From positions 186,001-250,000 of the forward strand of contig CAVTOY010000001.1 of assembly GCA_963736445.1 (NCBI GenBank): a stretch of DNA of 64,000 nt, written 5' to 3'. The translations under genes were made by a program, and so were the position numbers. The stretch is from Thiosocius sp963736445. Lineage in GTDB: Bacteria; Pseudomonadota; Gammaproteobacteria; Chromatiales; Chromatiaceae. The notes beneath the pieces were generated by a model. It ran no database searches. It was given only the letters and a program-made list of their open reading frames with translations, and was not told the origin of the DNA. Of the stretch, positions 27,114-35,796 are shown piece after piece; positions within the stretch are counted from its first letter, which is position 1, and the number at the start of each line of letters is the position of its first letter.

Positions 27114-28215
27114 GATGTTGTCGGCCAATGCAGCGGCGGAGGAGGCGGATATCATGAGGCCGATTGTTGTCGAACCGGCAAAATCCGCAACCCTGCCGGA
27201 ACTGATGACAAAGCTGCGCTCAGAGCGCCTGATCTACGTCGGCGAGACCCACACCGCCTTCGCGGATCATCTGCTGCAGCTCGAGGTCTTGCGCGGCATG
27301 GCGGCGCGACCCGAGAGGCTCGCCGTGGGCGTCGAGTGGTTTCAGTCGCGTTTCCAGCCAGTGCTGGACGACTACCTGGCCAGCAAGATAGACGAAGCCG
27401 AGCTATTGCGGCGCACGGAGTACTACGACCGGTGGCGTTTCGACTACCGGCTGTATCGCCCGATCATTCAGTTCGCAAAAGAAAAGGGGATCCCGATCAT
27501 CGCGCTCAACGCGTCGCGAGAATTGACCGATGAAATACAAAGGGTCGGGATCAATGACCTGTCGGAGGATACAAAAAAGCAGCTGCCGGACGGTTACGAC
27601 TTCGAGGACAAGGTTTACGAGGGTCAGCTGCGGGAGATGTTCAATCTGCACCAGCGTGATGATGCGCTATTTCAGCGTTTCCTCGAGGTCCAGCTGACAT
27701 GGGACGAGAGCATGGCGCAGCGGGTTGCGGATTATCTGATTGCCAAGTCGGGCGGGCGCATCTTGGTGCTCGCTGGGAAGGGACATGTCTCGGGGCGCAG
27801 CGGTATCCCAAACCGGGTGACGCGACGTACGGGCATCGAAGGGACGACGATCGCGACCTTCAACCCGGCATCACGGATGTTCAATAGCGCCGACTTCCTG
27901 GTCCTGGCCAACGAGCAGGTGTTGCCGCCGCCCGGTCTGATGCGGGTACTACTCGATGAACGAGACGGTGGGGTGTTCGTTAAGGGCTTTACGGAAGACA
28001 GTCCAGCGGAGACCGCAGGCATCGAGGAGGGCGACCAGATCTTAGCCATAAATGGTGACCCGATCGAACACTACACGGACCTCAAGATCGCGATGCTCGA
28101 CCAGCCACCGGGCAGTGAGATCTCGGTAACGGTGAGACGCGATCGCCTCATCGGCGGGGAGACTAACGAGACCGTCACCTTCGCCCTCGCGGGAGCCTCT
28201 TCACCACACGGCTGA
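27037..28215 (+). CDS. ChaN-family (DUF399) protein with C-terminal PDZ domain
   Basis: A 392-residue exported protein. Signal-like or anchor helix at about 8-33. The ChaN/DUF399 domain (about 45-275) includes IYVGETHTAFADHLLQLEVL, with a conserved E-T-H element, VGVEWFQSRFQP, and LAGKGHVSGRSGIP near its end. ChaN relatives are haem-binding iron-regulated lipoproteins. The last 90 residues are a PDZ domain (GVFVKGFTEDSPAETAGI, then GDQILAINGDPIE) that usually binds C-terminal peptides. The combination suggests an envelope protein that couples recognition to haem or peptide handling. AAGGG lies seven bases before the ATG. The 5' end overlaps the divergent peptidase gene. Confidence 0.85.
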   Translation: MRNKHSMTMAAVAALVGTIVGLVAGMMLSANAAAEEADIMRPIVVEPAKSATLPELMTKLRSERLIYVGETHTAFADHLLQLEVLRGMAARPERLAVGVEWFQSRFQPVLDDYLASKIDEAELLRRTEYYDRWRFDYRLYRPIIQFAKEKGIPIIALNASRELTDEIQRVGINDLSEDTKKQLPDGYDFEDKVYEGQLREMFNLHQRDDALFQRFLEVQLTWDESMAQRVADYLIAKSGGRILVLAGKGHVSGRSGIPNRVTRRTGIEGTTIATFNPASRMFNSADFLVLANEQVLPPPGLMRVLLDERDGGVFVKGFTEDSPAETAGIEEGDQILAINGDPIEHYTDLKIAMLDQPPGSEISVTVRRDRLIGGETNETVTFALAGASSPHG

Positions 28216-28232
28216 TCGCAAAGACCACCGAG

Positions 28233-28255
28233 GGCCAATACAATTAGCCTTGGCC
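28233..28255. terminator. Hairpin between convergent genes
   Basis: GGCCAA (28233-28238) pairs with TTGGCC (28250-28255) around an 11-base A/T-rich loop. It sits between the ChaN gene and the end of glgP. There is no T run, so a terminator role is a guess from position. Confidence 0.3.
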
Positions 28256-28301
28256 GGCCCAGTGACCTATGCGGCGTCGATTGTCCCTGGCGGGTCGGTG
28301 A

Positions 28302-30794
28302 TCATGCCGGCGTCATCAACGGCTCGAGGCGCCAGATGTCGCTGTTGTATTCACCGATCGTTCGGTCGGTGGAGAATCCGCCACTGGACGCACAGTTATG
28401 AATACTCATGCGTGCCCAGGCCTCCTGATCGCGCCATGCCCGCTCTGCGCGCGCTTGGGCGTCCACGTAGCTGCGAAAATCGGCCAGCGTCAGCCAGGGG
28501 TCGTCAGGGCTCTTGATGCCGTCGATGATCGGGCGGAAGAGGCCCGGCTCGATGCCGCTGAAATGATCGCTCTCCAGGAGCGCGAGGACATGTGCGAGGT
28601 CCGCGTCGGCGTCGATGTACTGCTGCGGTTGGTAGTTGCCGCGCAGCGCGGCGACCTCGTCGGCCCTGAGTCCGAACAGGAAGAAATTATCCTCGCCGAC
28701 GGCTTCCAAGATCTCGATATTGGCGCCATCGTAGGTACCTATGGTGATGGCGCCGTTCATCATGAACTTCATGTTGCCGGTACCGGAGGCCTCCTTGCCG
28801 GCCGTGGATATCTGCTCCGAGAGGTCCGCGGCCGGACAGATGGTCATCATCTTCGTCACATCGTAATTGGGTAGAAACACCACCTTGAGACGGTCGCCGA
28901 CCGCCGGGTCGTTGTTGACCACGCCGGCGACATTGTTGACGAGCTTTATGATCTCCTTCGCGCGCTGGTACCCCGGGGCCGCCTTGCCACCGATCAGCAC
29001 ACAGCGATTGACCCATTCGTTGGTGTCACCGTGGCGTATGCGGTTGTACAGATGAACGACGTGCAAAATGTTGAGCAACTGGCGCTTGTATTCATGGATG
29101 CGTTTGACCTGGACGTCGAACAGGGCCGAGGGGTCGAATGTCACGCCGGTCTCTTTTTTCACCATGTCGGCGAGACGCTGCTTGTTATGCCGACGAATTC
29201 GTTGCCAACGTTCGATGAAGGCCGCATCGCCGTTTTCCGCGAACGGGCGCAGTGCCGACAGCCGACCCAGATCGGCCTGCCAGCCGTCGCCGAGCTGTTC
29301 GCTCAGCAGCTCGGCCAGTTCCGGGTTGGCCATCGCCAGCCAACGGCGCGGTGTCACGCCGTTGGTCTTGTTGTTGAATCGCTCCGGCCAAAGTTCATAG
29401 AAGTCCTTGAACAACCCCTGGGTCAGCAGCTCGGAATGCAGCGCGGCGACACCATTGACAGAGAAACTGCCGACGATTGCCAGCCATGCCATCCGGATCT
29501 GCGGGTCTGGCCCTTCCTCGATCAGTGACATGCGGCGCACGCGATCGGTGTCTCCCGGCCAGCGCTGGCGCACGTCGGCCAGGAAACGTGCATTGATCTC
29601 GTAGATGACCTCGAGCAGACGCGGCAGCAGCTGTTTGAATAGCCGCACCGGCCAGCGTTCGAGGGCCTCGGGTAACAGCGTGTGGTTAGTGTAGGCCATG
29701 CACTGCCGGGCAATGGCCCAGGCCTCGTTCCAGCTGAGGTGCTTGTCCGGATCGTCGAGCAGTATACGCATCATCTCTGCCACTGCGATGCTGGGGTGCG
29801 TGTCGTTGAGTTGGAATACGTTGTATCTGGCGAACTCCCCCAGTGGTTGATCACCCCATTGACGGAAGACGTCCTGCAGGCTGGCCGAGGTCAGAAAGTA
29901 CTGCTGGCGCAGGCGCAGTTCCTTGCCGTTCTCGCTGGCGTCGTTGGGGTACAACACCATGGTGATGTTTTCCGCCTCGTTTTTGCTGGCGACCGATTCG
30001 GTATAGTCGCCGGCGTTGAACTCCTTGAGGTTGAAGGCGTCTGTCGACGTGGCCGACCAGAGGCGGAGCGTGTTCACGATCTTGTTGCGATAGCCGGACA
30101 CCGGGACGTCATAGGGGACGGCAACGACGTCTTCGGTGTCCACCCAGCGGCCATGCGGTCGATGCTGCAGATCGATATAGCGTTCCGTTCGGCCACCGAA
30201 CTTGACCACCTGCATGTACTCCGGGCGCTCGACCTCCCATGGGTGGCCATCGCGCATCCAGTGGTCCGGGTCCTCGACCTGATAGCCGTTGTCGATATGC
30301 TGCTTGAACATGCCATATTCGTAGCGCAGCCCATAGCCGGTTACCGGCAGCCCGAGCGTGGCGCAGCTGTCGAGAAAACAGGCCGCCAGGCGCCCCAGAC
30401 CACCGTTGCCGAGGCCTGCGTCCGGTTCGGTATCCTCGATCTCCTCGAGGCCGATGGCGAAGTCTTTGACCGCCTTATTTACGGGCTCGCGCAAGTCTAG
30501 GTTGAGCAGATGATTGCCCAACGATCGGCCAATAAGGTACTCCAGCGACAGGTAATGCGCGCGCCGCACACCCACCCGCTTGTACAGGCACCAGGTGTTG
30601 CGCCAATCGCTCATGATGCGGTCGCGGATCGTGTAGGTCAGCGATTCGTACAGATAGAAACGATCGCAGCCGAGGAAGCGGCCGAGGTGATACTCGAGAT
30701 AGCGCCGGATGTCCTGGCTCAGGTCCTGCGGTGTCGCCGGTAATGCCGGCATGTTCGGTAATACGCAGGCCTCTGTTGTATCTTGTTCTGCCAC
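28302..30794 (-). CDS. glgP: Glycogen phosphorylase
   Basis: PLP enzyme that releases glucose-1-phosphate from glycogen. From the GTG at 30794 it has 830 residues, as expected. N-terminal landmarks include SLEYLIGRSLGNHL and GNGGLGRLAACF; the PLP site is in KEASGTGNMKFMMNGA, and the glycogen and substrate loops with GTYDGANIEI follow. The GTG is picked because AGGAGGT lies seven bases upstream and the family N-terminus begins near here. Sites for allosteric Ser phosphorylation known from animals are absent. It is the last gene of the nine-gene operon and starts 19 bases after glgA. Confidence 0.96.
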   Translation of the reverse strand: MAEQDTTEACVLPNMPALPATPQDLSQDIRRYLEYHLGRFLGCDRFYLYESLTYTIRDRIMSDWRNTWCLYKRVGVRRAHYLSLEYLIGRSLGNHLLNLDLREPVNKAVKDFAIGLEEIEDTEPDAGLGNGGLGRLAACFLDSCATLGLPVTGYGLRYEYGMFKQHIDNGYQVEDPDHWMRDGHPWEVERPEYMQVVKFGGRTERYIDLQHRPHGRWVDTEDVVAVPYDVPVSGYRNKIVNTLRLWSATSTDAFNLKEFNAGDYTESVASKNEAENITMVLYPNDASENGKELRLRQQYFLTSASLQDVFRQWGDQPLGEFARYNVFQLNDTHPSIAVAEMMRILLDDPDKHLSWNEAWAIARQCMAYTNHTLLPEALERWPVRLFKQLLPRLLEVIYEINARFLADVRQRWPGDTDRVRRMSLIEEGPDPQIRMAWLAIVGSFSVNGVAALHSELLTQGLFKDFYELWPERFNNKTNGVTPRRWLAMANPELAELLSEQLGDGWQADLGRLSALRPFAENGDAAFIERWQRIRRHNKQRLADMVKKETGVTFDPSALFDVQVKRIHEYKRQLLNILHVVHLYNRIRHGDTNEWVNRCVLIGGKAAPGYQRAKEIIKLVNNVAGVVNNDPAVGDRLKVVFLPNYDVTKMMTICPAADLSEQISTAGKEASGTGNMKFMMNGAITIGTYDGANIEILEAVGEDNFFLFGLRADEVAALRGNYQPQQYIDADADLAHVLALLESDHFSGIEPGLFRPIIDGIKSPDDPWLTLADFRSYVDAQARAERAWRDQEAWARMSIHNCASSGGFSTDRTIGEYNSDIWRLEPLMTPA

Positions 30795-30801
30795 GAGAAT
30801 T

Positions 30802-30808
30802 ACCTCCT
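30802..30808 (-). promoter_or_regulatory. Strong ribosome binding site of glgP
   Basis: AGGAGGT on the minus strand, seven bases before a GTG codon. It is the only perfect consensus site in this operon and would allow glgP to be translated independently of the coupled genes upstream. Confidence 0.85.
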
Positions 30809-30813
30809 GCTCG

Positions 30814-32274
30814 TTATTCGGCTCGGTATAGCTGCAGGTACGCCTGCGCGCTCTTGCGCCAGCCATAATCTCCACGCATACCCGTCTTGATAAGTTTCAT
30901 CCACTGCTTAGGTTTTGCATGTAGTGCGAAAGCACGCCGCAAGGCCTCGCTCAGGGCCGCGCTGCTGGCCTCCCGAAACACAAAGCCATTTGCCTCACCG
31001 CGCGCCAGGCTACGTGGATCGGCGTCTTCGACGGTGTCGGCCAGGCCGCCGGTTTCGCGCACCACCGGTGGGGTGCCGTAGCGGAGGCTGTACATCTGGT
31101 TGAGTCCACACGGCTCGTAACGTGACGGCATCGCGAAGATGTCGCAAGCCGCCTCGAGCTGGTGTGCCAGGGGCTCAGAATACCCGATGTGACAGAACAG
31201 ACGATCCGGCCACGCCTTCGCCAGCTCGCTGAGCTGCTGCTCGAGCTTGGTCTCGCCGCTGCCGATAATCACGAATTGGGCATCGCTGTCGGCGAGCAGC
31301 GCAGGAATCGTGTCGAGCAGGAGATCGGTGCCCTTCTGATAGACCAGGCGTCCTACCGAGCCGACCAGCGGGCCACGCTGTTCGCGCGCCTCCTCGGATG
31401 CGTGCAGAGCCTCTAGCAGGGCCTCCCGGTTGGACCGCTTTGCGGCGCGGATCTTGCCATCGACGTGATAGCGCGCGGCGAGATGTGGATCGGTGCGCGG
31501 GTCCCAGGTGACGTCATCGATACCGTTGAGGATGCCGACCAGCTTGCCCGCATTCGCCTCGAGAACATCCGCGTAGGCATAGCCGAGCTCTGTCGTGCGA
31601 ATCTCCTGGGCATAGCGCGGGCTCACCGTGGTGATCTGATCGCAGAATATGACCCCGGCCTTGAGCATGGAGAAACGCCCGTAGAATTCCCCATATTCCA
31701 AAGACCACCAGTAGCTGGGCAGCTGCAGGCCCTGAAAGACCGTGAAATCGAACTGGCAGTCATAGGCGAGGTTGTGCACGGTGAACAGCGTGCGTGGCGG
31801 CGCTGACTCGGTCGCCAGATAGGCCGGTACCAGACCCGTCTGCCAGTCATTGGCATGCACCACATCGGCCCGCCAGCCCAGCGCAAGGGCGTCCATGGCA
31901 AGCGAGGCCGCAACCTGGCTAAACAAGGCGAAACGCACTGGGTTGTCCGGCCAGTCGTGGCCGCTGGCGTCCGTATACGGGTCGCCTGGACGATCGAACA
32001 GCTCTGGCACATCGACCAGCCAGATCGGCATGGCCACCTCAGGGTGGCTGCCCTCGAGGATGCGCACCTCGCGCCCCGTGGAGGTCTTGATCCAACCGAG
32101 CACCCGCAAACCGCTGATCCCGGACAGCGCCTGTCGGTAAGCTGGCAGCACCAGTCGCATATCGACGCCGAGCGCCGCCAGCGCGTTGGGCAGGCTGTGC
32201 GCAACGTCGGCGAGACCCCCGGTCTTGATGAGTGGAAACACTTCACTGGCCACAAACAGTACGTTCATGGTCAT
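30814..32274 (-). CDS. glgA: Glycogen synthase (ADP-glucose)
   Basis: GT5 glucosyltransferase of 486 residues that extends alpha-1,4 chains from ADP-glucose. The start gives MNVLFVASEVFPLIKTGGLADV in two pieces, with the ADP-glucose-binding KTGGL motif. The C-terminal GT-B domain shows PSRYEPCGLNQMYSLRYGTPP and RETGGLADTV. The ATG at 32274 overlaps the glgB stop as ATGA; a second ATG two codons later would give the exact family N-terminus. The frame extends 24 codons upstream into glgB without homology. Confidence 0.96.
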   Translation of the reverse strand: MTMNVLFVASEVFPLIKTGGLADVAHSLPNALAALGVDMRLVLPAYRQALSGISGLRVLGWIKTSTGREVRILEGSHPEVAMPIWLVDVPELFDRPGDPYTDASGHDWPDNPVRFALFSQVAASLAMDALALGWRADVVHANDWQTGLVPAYLATESAPPRTLFTVHNLAYDCQFDFTVFQGLQLPSYWWSLEYGEFYGRFSMLKAGVIFCDQITTVSPRYAQEIRTTELGYAYADVLEANAGKLVGILNGIDDVTWDPRTDPHLAARYHVDGKIRAAKRSNREALLEALHASEEAREQRGPLVGSVGRLVYQKGTDLLLDTIPALLADSDAQFVIIGSGETKLEQQLSELAKAWPDRLFCHIGYSEPLAHQLEAACDIFAMPSRYEPCGLNQMYSLRYGTPPVVRETGGLADTVEDADPRSLARGEANGFVFREASSAALSEALRRAFALHAKPKQWMKLIKTGMRGDYGWRKSAQAYLQLYRAE

Positions 32275-34448
32275 GCGTCGCGCAGCAGAAAAACAGCACC
32301 CAAGGGCGGCAGATTGACCGCTGCGGAATAAGGGCGCTCGCGCCACGTCATGGCGTCGGCTGTGACGCGTCCCTCATTACCCAGGTTGCTGCCGCCATAG
32401 AGTGCCGCATCGGTATTGAGTACCTCGCGATAAGTACCTTCGCCGGGCAGGCCGACGCGATAGCCTTCACGTGGTACTGGGGTGAAATTGAACAGGCAGA
32501 CCAGCGCCTGGCCTTCACCGTGGCGGATCATGCTCAGGACCGAGTGGTCGGCATCATGACAGTCGATCCATTCGAACCCCTGGTGTTCGAAATCATGGCG
32601 ATGCAGCGCGGGCAGATCACGGTAGAGCCGATTCAAATCCCGTATCAGGGCATGTACGCCCTGGTGGCTGGCGTGTTCCAGCAGCGGCCAATCGATCGCT
32701 TCGCTGGCGCGCCATTCGTGCCATTGTGCGAATTCACCGCCCATGAACAGCAGCTTCTTGCCCGGGTGTGCGTACTGCCAGGCATATAGCAGGCGCAGAT
32801 TCGCGAACTTCTGCCACATGTCATGCGGCATCTTGTCGAGCAGGCTGCGCTTCCCATGGACCACCTCGTCATGCGACAGCGGCAGGACGAAGTTCTCGGT
32901 ATAGGCGTACATCTGGCTGAAGGTCAGTTTGTCATGGTGATAGCGGCGATGAACCGGCTCGCGCTCCATGTACCATAACGTGTCGTTCATCCAGCCCATG
33001 TTCCACTTCATGCTGAACCCGAGCCCGCCCATCCAGGTCGGTCGCGACACCATCGGCCAGGCGGTAGACTCCTCGGCTATGGTTAGCGCACCGGGGAAGC
33101 GCGCATGCAGCACGCTGTTGACGTGGCGCAAGAACTCGATGGCGTCGAGGTTTTCGCGACCGCCATACTGATTGGGCAGCCAGTCGCCGTCGTCGCGAGA
33201 GTAATCGAGATACAGCATCGAGGCGACCGCATCGACTCGCAGCCCGTCGATATGGAACTCCTCGAGCCAGTACACCGCATTGGCGAGAAGAAAGTTGGCT
33301 ACCTCACGGCGTCCGTAGTCGAATACCAGAGTGCCCCAATCGCGGTGTTCGCCGCGGCGGGGATCGGCATGCTCGTAGACAGGGTCACCGGTAAAACGGG
33401 CCAGCGCGAAGTCATCCTTGGGAAAATGGCCCGGTACCCAGTCCAGGAGGACACCGATGCCGGCCCTGTGGCAACGATCGATCAGATAGCGGAGATCATC
33501 GCCGCTGCCGAAACGTGCGCTGGGTGCGAAATAGCCCGAGACCTGATAACCCCAGGACTCGTCCAATGGATGTTCCATCACCGGCAAGAGCTCGATATGT
33601 GTGTAGCCGAGATCGGTCACATAGGGCACCAGCTGGTCGGCCAGGTCGCGGAAATTCTGGAAACCACCGTCCGCCGTGCGTCGCCAGGATCCGGGATGCA
33701 CCTCGTAGGTGCTCATCGGCTCATGCATCCATTGCCATTGCGCGCGCTGCGCCAACCATTCCTGATCCTGCCATTCGAAGGCCGTCGGCGCCGCAATCCG
33801 CGAGGCGGTGTCGGGGCGAAGGTTCATCGCCCGCCCGTAGGGGTCTGCCTTGAGTATCCGTTGCCCGGTACGACTGAAGAACTCGAATTTATACAGATCG
33901 TCGGCATGCAGACCCGGAATGAACAACTCCCAGACCCCCGAGCCGCCACGGTTACGCATTGGATGGCGCAGGCCATTCCAACCGTTGAAGTCGCCCACCA
34001 CGCTGGCGCGTCTGACCGCCGGTGCCCACACAGCAAAGCGGCAGCCGAGAATCCCGTCAACTTCTATCAGGTGAGCCCCGAGCAGACGGTAGACATGGTG
34101 ATGTCGACCCTCGCTGAACAGGTGCAGATCGAGATCCGATAACAGCGGATCGAAGCTGTAGGGCGAGATCACCGAGTGTTCCTGACCGTCACCTTTCTCG
34201 AGCCAGTTGAGCCGATAGTGCCGTGGCAGGGCCTCTGCCTGCGAGGCATCCAGGCGAATCTCAAAGATGTCGGTCTGTGGCAACCGCTGCATGAGACCGA
34301 TGCCGTCCAGTTGAACTTCCTCGGCGCTGGGCATAAAGGCCCGCACCAGTGTCTTGTCGCCATCGGGGTGTTTGCCGAGTATGCCGAATGGATCGTGCGC
34401 CTCGCCGTGCTGTAGCATCGCCAGGGGATAGGGCAGCTTAGCGGCCAT
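32271..34448 (-). CDS. glgB: 1,4-alpha-glucan branching enzyme
   Basis: GH13 enzyme of about 725 residues that makes alpha-1,6 branches. An N-terminal CBM48-like region (DPFGILGKH, then the WAPAVRRASVVGDFNGW strand near 145) precedes the barrel. Catalytic elements are DGLRVDAVASMLYLDY, with the nucleophilic Asp, EEST for the acid/base Glu, and LSHDEVVHGK for the third carboxylate. The ATG at 34448 has GGGAGG upstream and overlaps the end of malQ by 11 bases. glgA overlaps its stop codon. Confidence 0.96.
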   Translation of the reverse strand: MAAKLPYPLAMLQHGEAHDPFGILGKHPDGDKTLVRAFMPSAEEVQLDGIGLMQRLPQTDIFEIRLDASQAEALPRHYRLNWLEKGDGQEHSVISPYSFDPLLSDLDLHLFSEGRHHHVYRLLGAHLIEVDGILGCRFAVWAPAVRRASVVGDFNGWNGLRHPMRNRGGSGVWELFIPGLHADDLYKFEFFSRTGQRILKADPYGRAMNLRPDTASRIAAPTAFEWQDQEWLAQRAQWQWMHEPMSTYEVHPGSWRRTADGGFQNFRDLADQLVPYVTDLGYTHIELLPVMEHPLDESWGYQVSGYFAPSARFGSGDDLRYLIDRCHRAGIGVLLDWVPGHFPKDDFALARFTGDPVYEHADPRRGEHRDWGTLVFDYGRREVANFLLANAVYWLEEFHIDGLRVDAVASMLYLDYSRDDGDWLPNQYGGRENLDAIEFLRHVNSVLHARFPGALTIAEESTAWPMVSRPTWMGGLGFSMKWNMGWMNDTLWYMEREPVHRRYHHDKLTFSQMYAYTENFVLPLSHDEVVHGKRSLLDKMPHDMWQKFANLRLLYAWQYAHPGKKLLFMGGEFAQWHEWRASEAIDWPLLEHASHQGVHALIRDLNRLYRDLPALHRHDFEHQGFEWIDCHDADHSVLSMIRHGEGQALVCLFNFTPVPREGYRVGLPGEGTYREVLNTDAALYGGSNLGNEGRVTADAMTWRERPYSAAVNLPPLGAVFLLRDA

Positions 34449-35796
34449 GGAGCCTCCCGCTGTCGGCAATCTTTGCATTGATCCGCCCTGCCAGTCCGTC
34501 ATCCAGCATGTCCCAACGGAACTGCCAATGCCAGTTGCCGGTGCTGACGCCGGGCGTGTTCATGCGAGCCTCGCTGCCCAGGCCGAGAAAATCCTGCAGC
34601 GGGGCGACCGCAAGTTCGGCGCGGCTGTGCATTGCGGTTTCGATCATTAGTCGGGCGATATCCTCAGTTGGCTCCACCCCGAGGACCCGGAACACGAAGT
34701 CCTTTTCCTCTGGCTGCAGACCGTTGAACCAGCCGACGCAGGTGTCGTTGTCGTGGGTGCCGGTATAGACCACGGTATCGGATGTGATATTGGCCGGTTT
34801 GTGCGGGTTGTCGTCGAAATGGTCGAAGGCGAACTGCAGCACCGACATCCCCGGGAAACCATATTTACGGCGCAGCGCCCTGACCTCCTCGGTGATGATG
34901 CCGAGATCCTCGGCTACGATTGGCAGATCCGGGAATCTCGCGCGCAGCGCGCCCAGCAATGCGTCGCCGGGCGTCTCCTGCCAGTAGCCGTCGATCGCGG
35001 TGTCGCAACTGGCCTCGATCATCCACACTGCCACCAGGCCGCGGAAGTGATCGATGCGCACCAGGTCAAACAGTTCGAATTGCCGCGCCATACGTGCGAT
35101 CCACCACGCATAGTCCTCCTGCTGCATGCGCTCCCAGCGGTAGTGCGGATTACCCCAGCGTTGCCCGGTTTCGGAAAAATAATCGGGCGGCACGCCGGTG
35201 ACATAGGTCGGCTGGCCATCGTCATCGAGCAGGAAGTCCCGTGGCTGAGACCAGGTGTCTGCACTGTCGTACGCAATAAACACCGGGATGTCGCCGAACA
35301 ATGCAACGCCCCGATCGCGGGCATGCTGACGAATGCGTTTCCAGGCACGATCCAGGCGGTACTGTTGCTGTTTTATGCGGGTCATCTCAGGTCGGGCTTT
35401 TAGGGCGATGTCGCGCAGCGATGCAACGTCGCGATGCCGATAACGTTCTGGCCAGTGTACCCAGGTCTGGTCCTGGAAGCGCTGTTTGAGCATTTCGAAC
35501 AGGGCGAAGTCCTCCAGCCAGGCGGCCTCGACCGCGCAGTATTCTTCGAACTCGGATTCATTGACCTTCGCGTCGTTGGCTGGCAGCAGGTCCGGATTCA
35601 TGGCAAAGGCCGATGGGCTCTGGTAGGGCGAGCCGTTTGTGTCGGGTATGACCAAAGGCAGTATCTGCCACACCGAGAACCCTGCCGATGCAATGAAGTC
35701 GATCCAGCGCAGAGCGTCATCATCCAGTCGTGACGATGGCAGTGAGGTGACGTGCAGCAGGATTCCCGCGCGGCGGACGGAAAGCCAGTCAACCAT
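34438..35796 (-). CDS. malQ: 4-alpha-glucanotransferase (amylomaltase)
   Basis: GH77 disproportionating enzyme that transfers maltosyl and longer units between glucans. At 452 residues it is shorter than the usual 490-520 for the plant/bacterial type; I cannot see which loop is missing. Landmarks are the N-terminal RRAGILLHVTSLPS, the RIDHFRGL motif around the nucleophile, VAEDLG and GTHDND. The ATG at 35796 gives the family start and overlaps the GH57 gene by eight bases. In this operon it probably recycles maltodextrins left by the phosphorylase. Confidence 0.93.
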   Translation of the reverse strand: MVDWLSVRRAGILLHVTSLPSSRLDDDALRWIDFIASAGFSVWQILPLVIPDTNGSPYQSPSAFAMNPDLLPANDAKVNESEFEEYCAVEAAWLEDFALFEMLKQRFQDQTWVHWPERYRHRDVASLRDIALKARPEMTRIKQQQYRLDRAWKRIRQHARDRGVALFGDIPVFIAYDSADTWSQPRDFLLDDDGQPTYVTGVPPDYFSETGQRWGNPHYRWERMQQEDYAWWIARMARQFELFDLVRIDHFRGLVAVWMIEASCDTAIDGYWQETPGDALLGALRARFPDLPIVAEDLGIITEEVRALRRKYGFPGMSVLQFAFDHFDDNPHKPANITSDTVVYTGTHDNDTCVGWFNGLQPEEKDFVFRVLGVEPTEDIARLMIETAMHSRAELAVAPLQDFLGLGSEARMNTPGVSTGNWHWQFRWDMLDDGLAGRINAKIADSGRLHGR

